DNA of 64,000 bases from Luteococcus japonicus (GTDB lineage Bacteria > Actinomycetota > Actinomycetes > Propionibacteriales > Propionibacteriaceae), in NCBI RefSeq assembly GCF_003752415.1, contig NZ_RKHG01000001.1:2294001-2358000 (forward strand), given 5' to 3'. Positions 51,948 to 60,027 of this stretch are shown here, piece after piece (within the stretch, counting starts at the first letter, position 1; every line of letters starts with the position of its first letter). The translations under genes were made by a program, and so were the position numbers. The notes beneath the pieces are model-generated. The model searched no databases, was not told where the DNA came from, and was given only the letters and a program-made list of their open reading frames with translations.

Positions 51948-52598
51948 ATGGCCGCAGTGACCGTCATCGGAGCCCACGGGAAGGTGTCCCTGCTGGCGCT
52001 GCCCCTGCTGGTGGAGGCCGGGCACCCGGCCCAGGGCGTCATCCGCAAGCCGGAGCAGGCCGACGACATCGCCGCCACCGGGGCCACGCCCGTGGTGGCC
52101 GACGTCGAGTCCTTGGACACCGCAGCACTCACCGAACTGCTGCGCGGGCAGGACGTGGTGGTCTGGTCTGCCGGAGCCGGCGGCGGCAGCCCCGAGCGCA
52201 CCTACGCCGTGGACCGTGACGCCGCCATCCGCACCATCGATGCGGCGGTTGCCGCCGGGGTCCCGCGCTTCGTGATGGTCAGCTACTTCGGTGCCGGGCG
52301 GGACCACGGGGTCAGCCCCGAGAACTCCTTCTTCCACTATGCCGAGGCCAAGGCCGCCGCCGACGAGCACCTGATGGCGAGCTCCCTGGACTGGGTCGTG
52401 CTGCGGCCCAGCACCCTGACCCTCGACGAGCCGACTGGGGAGATCTCGGTGGCTGACGAGTCTGCCGGGAAGGTCTCCCGCGGGAATGTGGCCCAGGTGA
52501 TCGCCGCGGTGGTGGACGCCCCGGAGGCCACCTCCCGGAAGGTGATCAGCTTCAACGAAGGCCGGACCCCCGTCGCACAGGCCGTCGCTCAGGCCTGA
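51948..52598 (+). CDS. NAD(P)H-binding NmrA/SDR-like protein
   Basis: The 216-residue atypical short-chain dehydrogenase starts with the nucleotide loop VTVIGAHGKVSLLALPLL (Gly-x-x-Gly-like, GAHGKV) and continues RKPEQADDIAATGATPVVAD, VVWSAGAGG, RFVMVSYFGAG and HYAEAKAAADEHLMASSLDW with the Tyr-x-x-x-Lys pair. Members bind NAD(P) and often sense redox state. AGGAGG precedes ATG 51948. It overlaps the HAD gene by 10 bp at the 3' end. Confidence 0.9.
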   Translation: MAAVTVIGAHGKVSLLALPLLVEAGHPAQGVIRKPEQADDIAATGATPVVADVESLDTAALTELLRGQDVVVWSAGAGGGSPERTYAVDRDAAIRTIDAAVAAGVPRFVMVSYFGAGRDHGVSPENSFFHYAEAKAAADEHLMASSLDWVVLRPSTLTLDEPTGEISVADESAGKVSRGNVAQVIAAVVDAPEATSRKVISFNEGRTPVAQAVAQA

Positions 52599-53245
52599 TG
52601 CAGGCGGTCCCGCAGCAGCGGGACGAGATCGCGCAGGTCACCCAGCAGCGGGGAGTCGGTGCCGGGCGTGGGGGCCTGCGCGCCGTGGACGAAGCGGACG
52701 AATGCCGTGCCCAGACGGGCGGCGATCTCTTCGTCGTGGTTGGTGTCGCCCACCATCACCACCTCGCCCGGTGCCAGCTCCGTGCGGGACAACCATCTGG
52801 TCACCACATGCTCCTTGTTGGGGTCCAGCGCCTCCATCACGCCCAGCATCGCCTCGAAGTGACCGCCGAGGTCGTGCTGGGCGAGCTGGCGCGACAGCTG
52901 GTCCTGCCGGGTGGCGGAGATGAGCACCTGACGCAGCCCCAGCCCGGCCACCTCCTGCAGCACTTCCCGGGCGTGGGGCTGTAGTGGCACGGCTGCCACC
53001 CCGGCCCAGAAGAACTCCAGATAATGGTTGGCGCCCGCAGTGAAGGCCTCGTCAGTCACGAAGCCGACGCTGGAGTAGAAGTCCCGGATGGGCCAGCCGA
53101 AGCGCGCCCGGTAGGCCTCGCGGTCCAGGGGCTCCAGTCCGTGCTCGGTCATTGCCGTGGCGAGGCTGGCGACGCAGAGGTCCACGTCATCCAGCAGGGT
53201 GCCATTCCAGTCCCAGATGATGGCGCGGGGCGCGGGAGTAGTCAC
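52589..53245 (-). CDS. HAD family hydrolase, phosphoglycolate phosphatase-like
   Basis: The 218-residue protein shows motif I IIWDWNGTLLDD, a helical C1 cap with REAYRARFGWPIRDFYSSVGF, motif II LISATRQD, motif III Lys in LDPNKEHV and motif IV VMVGDTNHDEEIA. It is related to Gph-type phosphatases; substrate uncertain. GTG 53245 lies 7 nt after TACGAT with no ribosome site, so it looks leaderless. Confidence 0.9.
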   Translation of the reverse strand: MTTPAPRAIIWDWNGTLLDDVDLCVASLATAMTEHGLEPLDREAYRARFGWPIRDFYSSVGFVTDEAFTAGANHYLEFFWAGVAAVPLQPHAREVLQEVAGLGLRQVLISATRQDQLSRQLAQHDLGGHFEAMLGVMEALDPNKEHVVTRWLSRTELAPGEVVMVGDTNHDEEIAARLGTAFVRFVHGAQAPTPGTDSPLLGDLRDLVPLLRDRLHQA

Positions 53246-53252
53246 CCGAGCG

Positions 53253-53258
53253 ATCGTA
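53253..53258 (-). promoter_or_regulatory. Leaderless-type -10 site for the HAD gene
   Basis: TACGAT on the minus strand ends 7 nt before GTG 53245. Confidence 0.45.
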
Positions 53259-53281
53259 GGGCGCCATTCCCACCGGGCCCG

Positions 53282-53371
53282 CCACGGGAACCGGCCGCGG
53301 GATCACGGCCGGGCTCACCCATCGCGTTGGTGCCCGATGCGCTGGGGGAGACGGGTGGTCGATTCTCGTGG
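53282..53371. repeat. Family A inverted-arm element, copy 9 (90 bp)
   Basis: Left arm CCACGGGAACCGGCC, right arm GGTCGATTCTCGTGG. It lies between the divergent HAD and LssY-like genes, 23 bp beyond the HAD -10 site. Confidence 0.82.
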
Positions 53372-53455
53372 CCGGTCTGCGCGGCCGGGGGCTTCTGTCG
53401 TCGTGCGCGGAGGGCAGGGATCCGGTGACCGGCCCGGCTGCGGCAGGATGGGGTC

Positions 53456-54823
53456 ATGTCCTCGCCCCGCTACCCGGTGCCGCCGGCCCCGCCGGTCTAC
53501 CGGCACGCGCCGGACAAGGTCTCGGCGCGGCGCACCTTCGCGGTCTTCGAGCTGCTGGCCGCGGCTTTCGTGGTGGTGGCACTGGCATTGGCCTTCTGGC
53601 TGGCCGCCATCTTGTTGACCACGGGATTCTCCGGCCACCGGGTCCGCCTGATGCACCTGGTGCTCTTCTGGGCGACGACGGCCTACCTGGCCCTTCCTCG
53701 GGTGCACCAGCTGTTCACATTGCTCTACCTGCCCGACTACTTCATTGGCCGGACCCGCACCGCGGACGGTCTGCTGGGAGACCCGATCAACCTTGGGCTG
53801 GACGGCAATGAGCACGATGTCCATGCCGCCATGCGTGCCGCGGGCTGGACCCGCGCCGATGACCTGTCGGTCCGTTCGGCCTGGGGGATGATCCGCTCCT
53901 CGGTGCTTCGGCGTTCCTATCCAGCTGCCCCGGTCTCCGGGCTCTTCCTCTTCCAGCGACGCCAGGACTTCGCCTACCAGCAGGAGGTGGACGGCAACCC
54001 GGCGCGGCGCCACCACGTGCGCTTCTGGCGGGTGCCGCACGGCTGGCTGCTGCCCGGTGGCCAACCGGTCACCTGGCTGGCGGCCGCCACCTATGACCGG
54101 GCCGTGGGTTTCTCCATGTTCACCTGGCAGATCACCCACAAGATCGACGAGAACATCGACATCGAGCGGGACTACCTGATTGACACGGTGCGCTACGCGG
54201 ACCCGGAGACAACGGTCCATGTCATCAAGGACTTCTCCACGGCCTACCATCACCGCAATGGCGGTGGCGACCGGGTTCGCACCGACGGTGACCTGCCCAT
54301 CCTTGACGTCGGCGGGGCCCTGATGCGGGTCGAGCCGGAGGAGAAGATCGCCGCCCGTTCCTATCGCTATCCCGGCTTCGCCAGGCATGGTGTGCCCCCG
54401 GCGGCCCTGTGGATCACGGGTGTCCTGGTGGCCGGGCGGGCATTGTTGGTGGCCGCGGCCTGGGGCTTCGTGGGCCTGCGCGACCTGTTGGGCCCGGTGC
54501 TGGGTGCCGGGATGTCGGACCTGCGCGCGTCGACGCTGGTGGCCCTGGCGGCCGTGGTGCTGTGGTGGTTGATCGTGGCGCGCAAGCGTCTGGCGTGGGT
54601 CCTCCTGATGGTGGTGGCCGTCGTCGACGCGGTGAACCTGCTGGCGGGGATCACTGCGTCGGGAGCCACGGGGCTGGGGAGTCTCACGGCGGCGGGGTTG
54701 GCCGTGCTGACGGTGCTTGCCTCCAGCGCGTCTCCCGTGCGGGACTGGGTCTCCCGCGGCCGCCGCGAGCCGGAGGTCACCATCCCGGAGCCCACCTGGC
54801 GTCATCTGCGCGAGCGGGGCTGA
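53456..54823 (+). CDS. LssY-like C-terminal domain membrane protein
   Basis: The 455-residue protein has two N-terminal helices, a large soluble domain and four C-terminal helices. The soluble domain matches the LssY C-terminal domain: DPINLGLDGNEHDVHAAMRA, AGWTRADDLS, LFLFQRRQDFAYQQE, HHVRFWRVP, ATYDRAVGFS and HKIDENIDIERDYLIDTVRY. It is found in membrane phosphatase fusions and alone; its activity is not established. ATG 53456 lies 6 nt after CAGGAT, so it looks leaderless. Confidence 0.85.
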   Translation: MSSPRYPVPPAPPVYRHAPDKVSARRTFAVFELLAAAFVVVALALAFWLAAILLTTGFSGHRVRLMHLVLFWATTAYLALPRVHQLFTLLYLPDYFIGRTRTADGLLGDPINLGLDGNEHDVHAAMRAAGWTRADDLSVRSAWGMIRSSVLRRSYPAAPVSGLFLFQRRQDFAYQQEVDGNPARRHHVRFWRVPHGWLLPGGQPVTWLAAATYDRAVGFSMFTWQITHKIDENIDIERDYLIDTVRYADPETTVHVIKDFSTAYHHRNGGGDRVRTDGDLPILDVGGALMRVEPEEKIAARSYRYPGFARHGVPPAALWITGVLVAGRALLVAAAWGFVGLRDLLGPVLGAGMSDLRASTLVALAAVVLWWLIVARKRLAWVLLMVVAVVDAVNLLAGITASGATGLGSLTAAGLAVLTVLASSASPVRDWVSRGRREPEVTIPEPTWRHLRERG

Positions 54824-54852
54824 ACCCTGCGCCGCGTGGCAGCATGGGCGTC

Positions 54853-55182
54853 ATGAACTGGCTCATCCTGGTGCTCTCCGGTCTGTTCGAGGCGGTGTGG
54901 GCAACGGCCCTGGGCCGCATCACCGGCTTCTCCCGTCCGTGGCCCATCGTCGCCTTCCTGGCCGGCATGACCCTGTCGATGGCGGGGTTGGCCTACGGGA
55001 TGCGCACCATCCCCGTCGGCACCGCCTATGCCGTGTGGGTGGGGATCGGCGCCAGTGCGACGCTCTTCTACGCGATTGCCGCCGACGAGGAGCGCTTCAG
55101 TCTGGTCAAGGTGCTGCTGGTGCTGGGCATCCTCGCGTGCGTCATGGGGCTGAAGGTGGTGGGCGAGCCGGCTGGCACGTAG
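54853..55182 (+). CDS. SMR family exporter, SugE/Gdx-like
   Basis: The 109-residue four-helix protein has the essential Glu13 in LSGLFEAVWATAL, PVGTAYAVWVGIGA and a conserved final helix. It works as an antiparallel dimer. The GLFEA and WVGIGA features favour the guanidinium-exporting SugE/Gdx group over drug-exporting EmrE. CAGCAT lies 7 nt before ATG 54853, favouring this start over ATG 54844. No guanidine riboswitch was seen upstream. Confidence 0.9.
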   Translation: MNWLILVLSGLFEAVWATALGRITGFSRPWPIVAFLAGMTLSMAGLAYGMRTIPVGTAYAVWVGIGASATLFYAIAADEERFSLVKVLLVLGILACVMGLKVVGEPAGT

Positions 55183-55257
55183 GCTGGGGGCACAGGGGAT
55201 TCAATCGACGCGTGTGAGGCCGGGGCGCGTCCCGTCCGACGACCCCTGGAGATCTTG

Positions 55258-56505
55258 ATGACACAGGCCACCGACGTGGGCCCGCAGGCCCCGCATGGCA
55301 CCTTTCCCGAGCCCGGCTCCCAGTCCCTGGTCAGCGCCGGTGGCTGGGCCTTCCTGCTGACCGCCTTCTTTGCCCGGCTGCCCAGTTCCATGGTGCAGCT
55401 GGGATACCTGATGGTGCTCTCCCACGACGGGCGTGGCCTGGCGACGGGTGGGCTCGCCGTGGCGGCCGTCGGTCTGGGCAGCGCGGTGGGTGCACCCGTC
55501 GTGGGGCGCCTGGTGGACCGGCTCGGGCCGCTGCCGGTGGTTGCCGGGGCGACGCTGGTCTCCCTCGCCGGGCAGGCCGCCTTCCTCATCGGGCTGTTGC
55601 ACCACGTCGCGTCTTGGCAGCTGCTGGCCTGCGGGGCGGTGGTCGGTGCGGCCAATCCGCAGATCGGGCCGGTGGCCCGCAGTCACTGGTCACACCTCGC
55701 GACGCGGCTGCGCGCCCCGCACCTGGTCTCCCGGGCGCTCGGCTATGAGGGGGCGGTCGACGAGATCGGTTTCGTGATCGGGCCGGTGCTGGCCAGTGTC
55801 CTGGTGAGTTGGTTGGGGGCCGCACCAGCGGCGCTCGCGATGATGGGGATGACCCTCGTCCTGCAAGGGGTCTTCGTCGGCCACCTGTGGCGGGAACGCG
55901 AGGACTGGGCCGTCCATGACACGGCCGCGCAGGGCCCACGGGCCCACTCGCGTACCGGGCGCTCGGTGTTGTGGCCGATGCTCGCCTGTCTGGGCGTCGG
56001 CATCCTGTTCGGGGCGACGCAGACAGCCCTGACAGCGCTCTTCAACGCGCGCGGCATGCCCGGCATCACGGGCCTGGTCTACGGGTGCGTGGGGATCGGC
56101 AGTGGCGCGGCGAGCCTTCTGGTCGGCCGCCTGGCCGATCGCTTCACCGTTCCCTTGCGGGTGCTGTCCGGTGGGGTGCTGATGGTGCTGTCCGCGCTGG
56201 GCCTGATGGTGCTGCCGTCGGCGTGGCTGGCGTCGCTGGTCTGTCTGGTGTTGGGTGTGGGTGCCGGCGTGACGCTGGTCAGCTCCTTCGGCTGGATGGA
56301 GCGGATCGCGCCGCGGGACCGGGTGGCGACGATGATGACCGTGCTGGCCACCTGCCTGACGCTCGGCGTGAGCGCCGGGGCGGCGGTGGCCGGACGTCTT
56401 GCCGTCTGGCCGGCGCATGGCTTCTGGCCGGTGCTCGCCTCGGGCGTGATGGCCGCGGTGGCCTCCGCCGGGATGCGGCTCAGCCTGCGCAGGGCCGCTC
56501 GCTGA
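55258..56505 (+). CDS. MFS transporter
   Basis: The 415-residue protein has twelve hydrophobic segments. Family signs are GAPVVGRLVDRLGPLPVV (motif A, first half) and LLVGRLADRFTVPLRVL (second half). It resembles small sugar or drug exporters of the YfcJ/YttB type; substrate unknown. Start ATG 55258 behind GGAG; TTG 55255 is adjacent. Confidence 0.9.
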   Translation: MTQATDVGPQAPHGTFPEPGSQSLVSAGGWAFLLTAFFARLPSSMVQLGYLMVLSHDGRGLATGGLAVAAVGLGSAVGAPVVGRLVDRLGPLPVVAGATLVSLAGQAAFLIGLLHHVASWQLLACGAVVGAANPQIGPVARSHWSHLATRLRAPHLVSRALGYEGAVDEIGFVIGPVLASVLVSWLGAAPAALAMMGMTLVLQGVFVGHLWREREDWAVHDTAAQGPRAHSRTGRSVLWPMLACLGVGILFGATQTALTALFNARGMPGITGLVYGCVGIGSGAASLLVGRLADRFTVPLRVLSGGVLMVLSALGLMVLPSAWLASLVCLVLGVGAGVTLVSSFGWMERIAPRDRVATMMTVLATCLTLGVSAGAAVAGRLAVWPAHGFWPVLASGVMAAVASAGMRLSLRRAAR

Positions 56506-56519
56506 CGGGGCGCGCCCGG

Positions 56520-56723
56520 TCAGATCTCGGTGCTGCGGTCCTCGTCGCGGATCCAGGTGCGGGGACGATCGGCGCGCACGACGGAGCGGGTCAGGCCCAG
56601 CATGTCGCGGTCGTCGACGGCCACCTGACCACGGATGGTGCCGATGTAGCCTTCCTCGTCGAACTGGATGGCGCTGCGGGTGGCGTGGTTGTAGGACTCG
56701 CGGGGTGCGCGGTCAATGGACAT
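56520..56723 (-). CDS. Small 67-residue protein of unknown function
   Basis: ATG 56723 has an ideal ribosome site AAAGGAG. The 67 residues begin MSIDRAPRESYNHATRSAIQ and contain FDEEGYIGTIRGQVAVDDRD followed by RADRPRTWIRDEDRS. It is highly charged and soluble, without cysteine or signal peptide. No family was recognised. It is separated from other genes and preceded by an AT-rich control region with two inverted repeats, which suggests tight regulation. Confidence 0.75.
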   Translation of the reverse strand: MSIDRAPRESYNHATRSAIQFDEEGYIGTIRGQVAVDDRDMLGLTRSVVRADRPRTWIRDEDRSTEI

Positions 56724-56789
56724 GCTTGCTCCTTTCCGGGCACGGCGGGGCCGGACCGGACTCGTCATTGGGTGTGTCGCGGGGAGACG

Positions 56790-56815
56790 GGTGAACAGAT
56801 GTTGCCCCGTTCACC
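56790..56815. promoter_or_regulatory. Inverted repeat in the leader of the 67-residue gene
   Basis: GGTGAAC and GTTCACC are 12 bp apart, about 67 bp upstream of the start codon. It is a possible operator or leader hairpin. Confidence 0.5.
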
Positions 56816-56835
56816 TGAGAGAACCTCTCGGTCTC

Positions 56836-56900
56836 TAGATATATTCCATTTTCTGGAAAAGTTCCAGAAAATGGCCTCCGCGATGTGGTCTTACCAAAGT
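56836..56900. promoter_or_regulatory. AT-rich island with a perfect 13-bp palindrome
   Basis: CCATTTTCTGGAA (56846-56858) and TTCCAGAAAATGG (56862-56874) form a perfect inverted repeat with a three-base gap, beside TAGATATATT. In this GC-rich genome it stands out as a promoter and operator for the 67-residue gene. It could also terminate the DUF2461 gene, which ends at 56902 and points towards it. Confidence 0.65.
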
Positions 56901-56901
56901 A

Positions 56902-57552
56902 TCACCCGCGGGACGTCTCTGTCTCCCCGACGAAGTCATGGAGCCACGACATCAAGGGCCGCAGCTCGTCCCAGCCATCGTTGACGTACTCGGCGGCCTC
57001 CGGCGTCGCCATCCATTCCGGTTCACCCAGTGTCAGGTCTGCGGACAAGGCCTTGTGGCGCAGCAGTTCCAGCCGCGGCGCATCGGCGGACGTGCCGCGC
57101 GGGCGCGTGGCGAGCTTCTCTCCGCCCAACACATAGCCGGCCTCGGTCAGCTCTCGCAGGATCTCCTCCAGCTGCACGCCCGTCGCATCATTCGTGACGG
57201 CCGCCCGGTAGCGCGCCAGCTGGTCCCCGGCCCAGAAATAGCTGCCGCCAGCCAGCAGGAAGCCCGTCGAGTCCACCTGCAGGTACCAGCCGGTGAACGA
57301 CGAACTGTGCACGTACAGGCCCTGGTGGGTCTTGTAGGGCGACTTGTCATGGCTGAACCGCACGTCGCGGTGCGGGCGGTAGATCTTGGGCTCCCCGAAG
57401 GCGGGCGCCACCAGCTCGGCCAGCTCCAGGAAGGGTTGCTTGACCAGTTCCTCGTAGCGGGGCTTGTTGGCCAGCCACCACTCGCGGGTGTTGTTCACCG
57501 ACAGTTCGCGGTAGAAGTCGACGGCCTCGAGGGGAATTCCGGAGAACGGCAT
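56902..57552 (-). CDS. DUF2461 family protein
   Basis: The 216-residue protein is a clear member of the DUF2461/TIGR02453 family: FYRELSVNNTREWWLANKPRYEELV, PKIYRPHRDVRFSHDKSPYKTHQG, STGFLLAGGSYFWAGDQLARYR. The activity of the family is unknown. ATG 57552 lies 6 nt after TAGGGT and has no ribosome site, so it is probably leaderless. A family B array lies just upstream. Confidence 0.93.
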   Translation of the reverse strand: MPFSGIPLEAVDFYRELSVNNTREWWLANKPRYEELVKQPFLELAELVAPAFGEPKIYRPHRDVRFSHDKSPYKTHQGLYVHSSSFTGWYLQVDSTGFLLAGGSYFWAGDQLARYRAAVTNDATGVQLEEILRELTEAGYVLGGEKLATRPRGTSADAPRLELLRHKALSADLTLGEPEWMATPEAAEYVNDGWDELRPLMSWLHDFVGETETSRG

Positions 57553-57558
57553 GCCCCA

Positions 57559-57564
57559 ACCCTA
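57559..57564 (-). promoter_or_regulatory. Leaderless-type -10 site for the DUF2461 gene
   Basis: TAGGGT on the minus strand ends 6 nt before ATG 57552. Confidence 0.5.
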
Positions 57565-57651
57565 GGACTGGGGCGCGCCCGGCCCGCTCCCCCGGGGTCT
57601 GGCTCCGGGATTCTTGCTCGCCCGGTCCGGCCTCCCGCTCGCCGAACATGC

Positions 57652-57736
57652 GCTCGGGTTGCAACACACGCGGATCGTAGGAACCCACTCGGATCGCAGG
57701 AACCCACTCGGCTTGCGGAAAATCACTCGGTTGCCC
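57652..57736. repeat. Family B 19-nt unit array, copy 3
   Basis: The core CGCTCGGGTTGCAACACAC (57652-57670) is followed by 19-nt units GCGGATCGTAGGAACCCAC, TCGGATCGCAGGAACCCAC and TCGGCTTGCGGAAAATCAC. It lies between the divergent DUF2461 and TauE/SafE genes. Confidence 0.82.
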
Positions 57737-57751
57737 GAGGCTGTGATCTCG

Positions 57752-57772
57752 TTCCCCGAGCCTGTCGAGGGG
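57752..57772. repeat. Family C half-repeat, intergenic
   Basis: TTCCCCGAGCCTGTCGAGGGG lies 15 bp before the TauE/SafE start codon. Confidence 0.75.
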
Positions 57773-57787
57773 TGGAAGGATCGGGCC

Positions 57788-58546
57788 ATGGTCTTCTCCG
57801 CCCCGGTCCTGGTGCTGGTGCTCGCCGCCGTCTTCGTCGGTGCCGTGCTGCAGCGGCTGTCCGGCACCGGGATGGGCCAGGTGTTGGCGCCGATCCTGGC
57901 CGTCGTGCTGGGGGCTGCGACCGGTGTCCTGGTGGCCAATGCCACCACCACCGTCTCCGCCCTCATGATGCTCGTCGCCCTGCGCCGCGACGTGGAATGG
58001 TCCCGGACCCTGCTGATCTGCGGCTTCGCCGTCCCCGGGGCCGTCGTCGGAGGTTTCGTCGTCAAGCAGACCCCGGCGGCCTGGTTGCAGGTCATCGTCG
58101 GGGCCGTGGTGCTGAGCGCCATCCTGATCACCGTCGCTGCGAGCGCGCTGGGCCGGATGCCCACCCTGCGCAACCGCTGGATCACGCCGCTCGCGGGTTT
58201 CCTGGGCGGCATCTTCAACACCACCGCCGGGGTGTCCGCGCCGGTGATGGTGGTGCACTCCCGGCTGGTGGACTGGAACCAGAAGGCCTTCGCGGCCTCC
58301 ATGCAGCCGGTCTTCGCGACGATGGGATTCTCGTCGGTGCTGGTGAAGTCCCTGATGTCCGCGGCCGGGACTGCCCTGCCGCCGTGGTGGCTGCTGCCCG
58401 TGGTGGTGGTCACCGTCGTGGCCGGGATCCTTGCCGGGGGATGGCTGGCGCAACGCGTGAGACTGGAGCGGGCCAGGTCCGTGGCGCTCACCCTTGCCGG
58501 GCTTGGTGGATTCAGCGCGCTGGTCCGCGGCCTGATGTCGCTGTGA
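57788..58546 (+). CDS. TauE/SafE (TSUP) family permease
   Basis: The 252-residue protein has eight or nine helices and the TSUP repeats: GAVLQRLSGTGMGQVLAPILA, ANATTTVSALMML, GFAVPGAVVGGFVVKQ and GFLGGIFNTTAGVSAPVMVVH. The family moves sulfite, sulfoacetate, thiosulfate and other organosulfur anions. AAGGAT 6 nt before ATG 57788 may act as a -10 site or ribosome site. Its last 35 bp overlap the end of the PP2C-like pseudogene. Confidence 0.9.
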   Translation: MVFSAPVLVLVLAAVFVGAVLQRLSGTGMGQVLAPILAVVLGAATGVLVANATTTVSALMMLVALRRDVEWSRTLLICGFAVPGAVVGGFVVKQTPAAWLQVIVGAVVLSAILITVAASALGRMPTLRNRWITPLAGFLGGIFNTTAGVSAPVMVVHSRLVDWNQKAFAASMQPVFATMGFSSVLVKSLMSAAGTALPPWWLLPVVVVTVVAGILAGGWLAQRVRLERARSVALTLAGLGGFSALVRGLMSL

Positions 58547-59337
58547 CGGCCCAGGCGATCGAGAGGTCGTCGTGCACCTTGGTGGCGCTCGCGCGCAGGG
58601 CCTCGGCCCGGACCTCCTCGGTGGCACGGATCGTGGCCGCCAGGCGGGGCGCGTCCCCAGTCAGCACCTCGTCGGCCAGGTGCGCGAGCTCGAAGAGCCC
58701 CAGGCCCTGGTGCCCGCGGGTGGCACCGTCGCTGGCGGCGATGACGCCCCTCAACTCCCGCAGGTCATGTGCCCCGGTCAGGGCCTCGAAGGCGGCGGCC
58801 GGGTCGTGCTGGCAACACCACCAGCCACCTGGGACATTGCGGGTCCGGTGCATTGCCTCCAGACGTCGCACCAACCGCTCGGCCGGATCCGCAAGACCCG
58901 CCTGCGCGGGCCCCACCACGCGATCGAGCCGATCGTCGGTGACCCCCACGACGGTGCCGTCGGCGAAGGCCAGCACGATGGAGGCATCGCACAGCACCAG
59001 GTGCTCCACAAGGTGATCTGTCTCACGGAAGGCCGCCACCGTCGCGCTCGGGGCCGTATGGTCCAGGCGGCACTCGGGATGCAGTGCCCGCCCTCACCTG
59101 CGTGATCGCCAGGGCAAGGGCCTCGTCCATCGGCAGCGCCCTGTCCCGCAGCAGGTCCCGGTAGCGCTCTGCCGGGGCGCGCGAGTGCCAGCTCACCGGG
59201 TGCCGACAGCCGGCCTCGGGGTCACGGGGAAGGCCTGCACCGTCGACGACCACCGCGATGCCGTCCTGCTCGTCGAGCGCGAGGGCGTCCTGGTTGTCCC
59301 GCGGATCGGCGGCGAGGGTGAACCCCGGCGGTTGCAT
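58512..59337 (-). pseudogene. PP2C-like phosphatase gene, frameshifted
   Basis: The first frame from ATG 59337 gives a PP2C-like start (AADPRDNQDALALDEQDGIAV, VVDGAG, HPVSWHSRAPAERYRDLL, AITQVR) and then drifts to a stop at about 59023. The next frame carries the rest, from ALHPECRLDHTAPSATVAAF through LVLCDASIVLAFADGTVVGV and TDDRLDRV to VHDDLSIAWAV. The break lies at a direct duplication of GGGC (GCCCGCCC at 59086-59093); removing one copy restores a single frame of about 270 residues. The start codon overlaps the SRPBCC stop by one base. Metal ligands Asp are visible in both parts. Confidence 0.8.
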
Positions 59338-59828
59338 CAGGGCTGCTGGGCGAGCAGTCCGTCGATCTGGTTGATCGCCGACGTGCTGCCCTCGATGACG
59401 CCCATCTCCAGCACCTGCTGCAGACCCTCGGAACTGGCGAAGGTGCTGGCGTAGGTGGCGCGGGTCCCGCCGTCGACGGCCTCGAAGCGGAACTCGTTGT
59501 CACTGGTGGGCAGGTCCGTGTTGGGCCGGAAGTCCTCGTCGGCAAAGCCGTCGCGCACGGTGAAGTCGTGGGGCTCGTCCACCGTCAGCACCTCCCAGTA
59601 GCCGCAGTACTTCTGGCCGTCGGGGCCGGTCATGTAGTAGTTCATCCGGCCGCCGGGAGTCAGGGCGTGCTCCGTGAAGGTGGCGGGCATCTCGGCCGGG
59701 CCCCAGACCTTCTCCAACTGGCGCGGGTCGGCGTAGACCTGCCAGAAACGCTCCACGGGGGCCGCGAACCAGGCGGTGAGGGTGAGGGTGCGGGCCTAGA
59801 GGTCGTGGCTGGCATCGATGAGGGGCAT
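59337..59828 (-). pseudogene. SRPBCC (AHSA1-like) protein gene with amber codon 11
   Basis: From ATG 59828, with AGGAG 5 nt upstream, the frame reads MPLIDASHDL, then TAG at 59796-59798, then ARTLTLTAWFAAPVERFWQV and the normal AHSA1-like sequence: LEKVWGPAEMPATFTEH, GGRMNYYMTGPDG, EVLTVDEPHDF, MGVIEGSTSAINQIDGLL. A GAG to TAG change is the simplest cause. Translation could restart at GTG 59756 (139 residues), but this lacks the first beta strand. The family binds small hydrophobic ligands or acts as Hsp90 co-chaperone domains. Confidence 0.8.
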
Positions 59829-59904
59829 GGGGGCTCCTGGAGGTCGTCGTTGGCGCCCAACCCAGTGGAATCGTCAACTGGTGTGAGCTGGCTTCCGGGG
59901 GCGG

Positions 59905-60004
59905 CCACGAGAATCGGCCACGGGTTGCCCGGGCCGATTTCGCGTGCCCTTGTCGGAAGGAACCGGCCATCTGGTAGGCCCAGACTGTTGGTCGGTTCTC
60001 GTGG
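59905..60004. repeat. Family A inverted-arm element, copy 10 (100 bp)
   Basis: Left arm CCACGAGAATCGGCC, right arm GGTCGGTTCTCGTGG. The right arm lies 24-38 bp before the leaderless start of the hydrolase gene, on its -35 region. The gap is between divergent genes. Confidence 0.83.
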
Positions 60005-60015
60005 AGAGGCCGGGC

Positions 60016-60021
60016 TAGGGT
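60016..60021 (+). promoter_or_regulatory. Leaderless-type -10 site for the hydrolase gene
   Basis: TAGGGT ends 6 nt before ATG 60028; no ribosome site. Confidence 0.5.
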
Positions 60022-60027
60022 GCCAGC

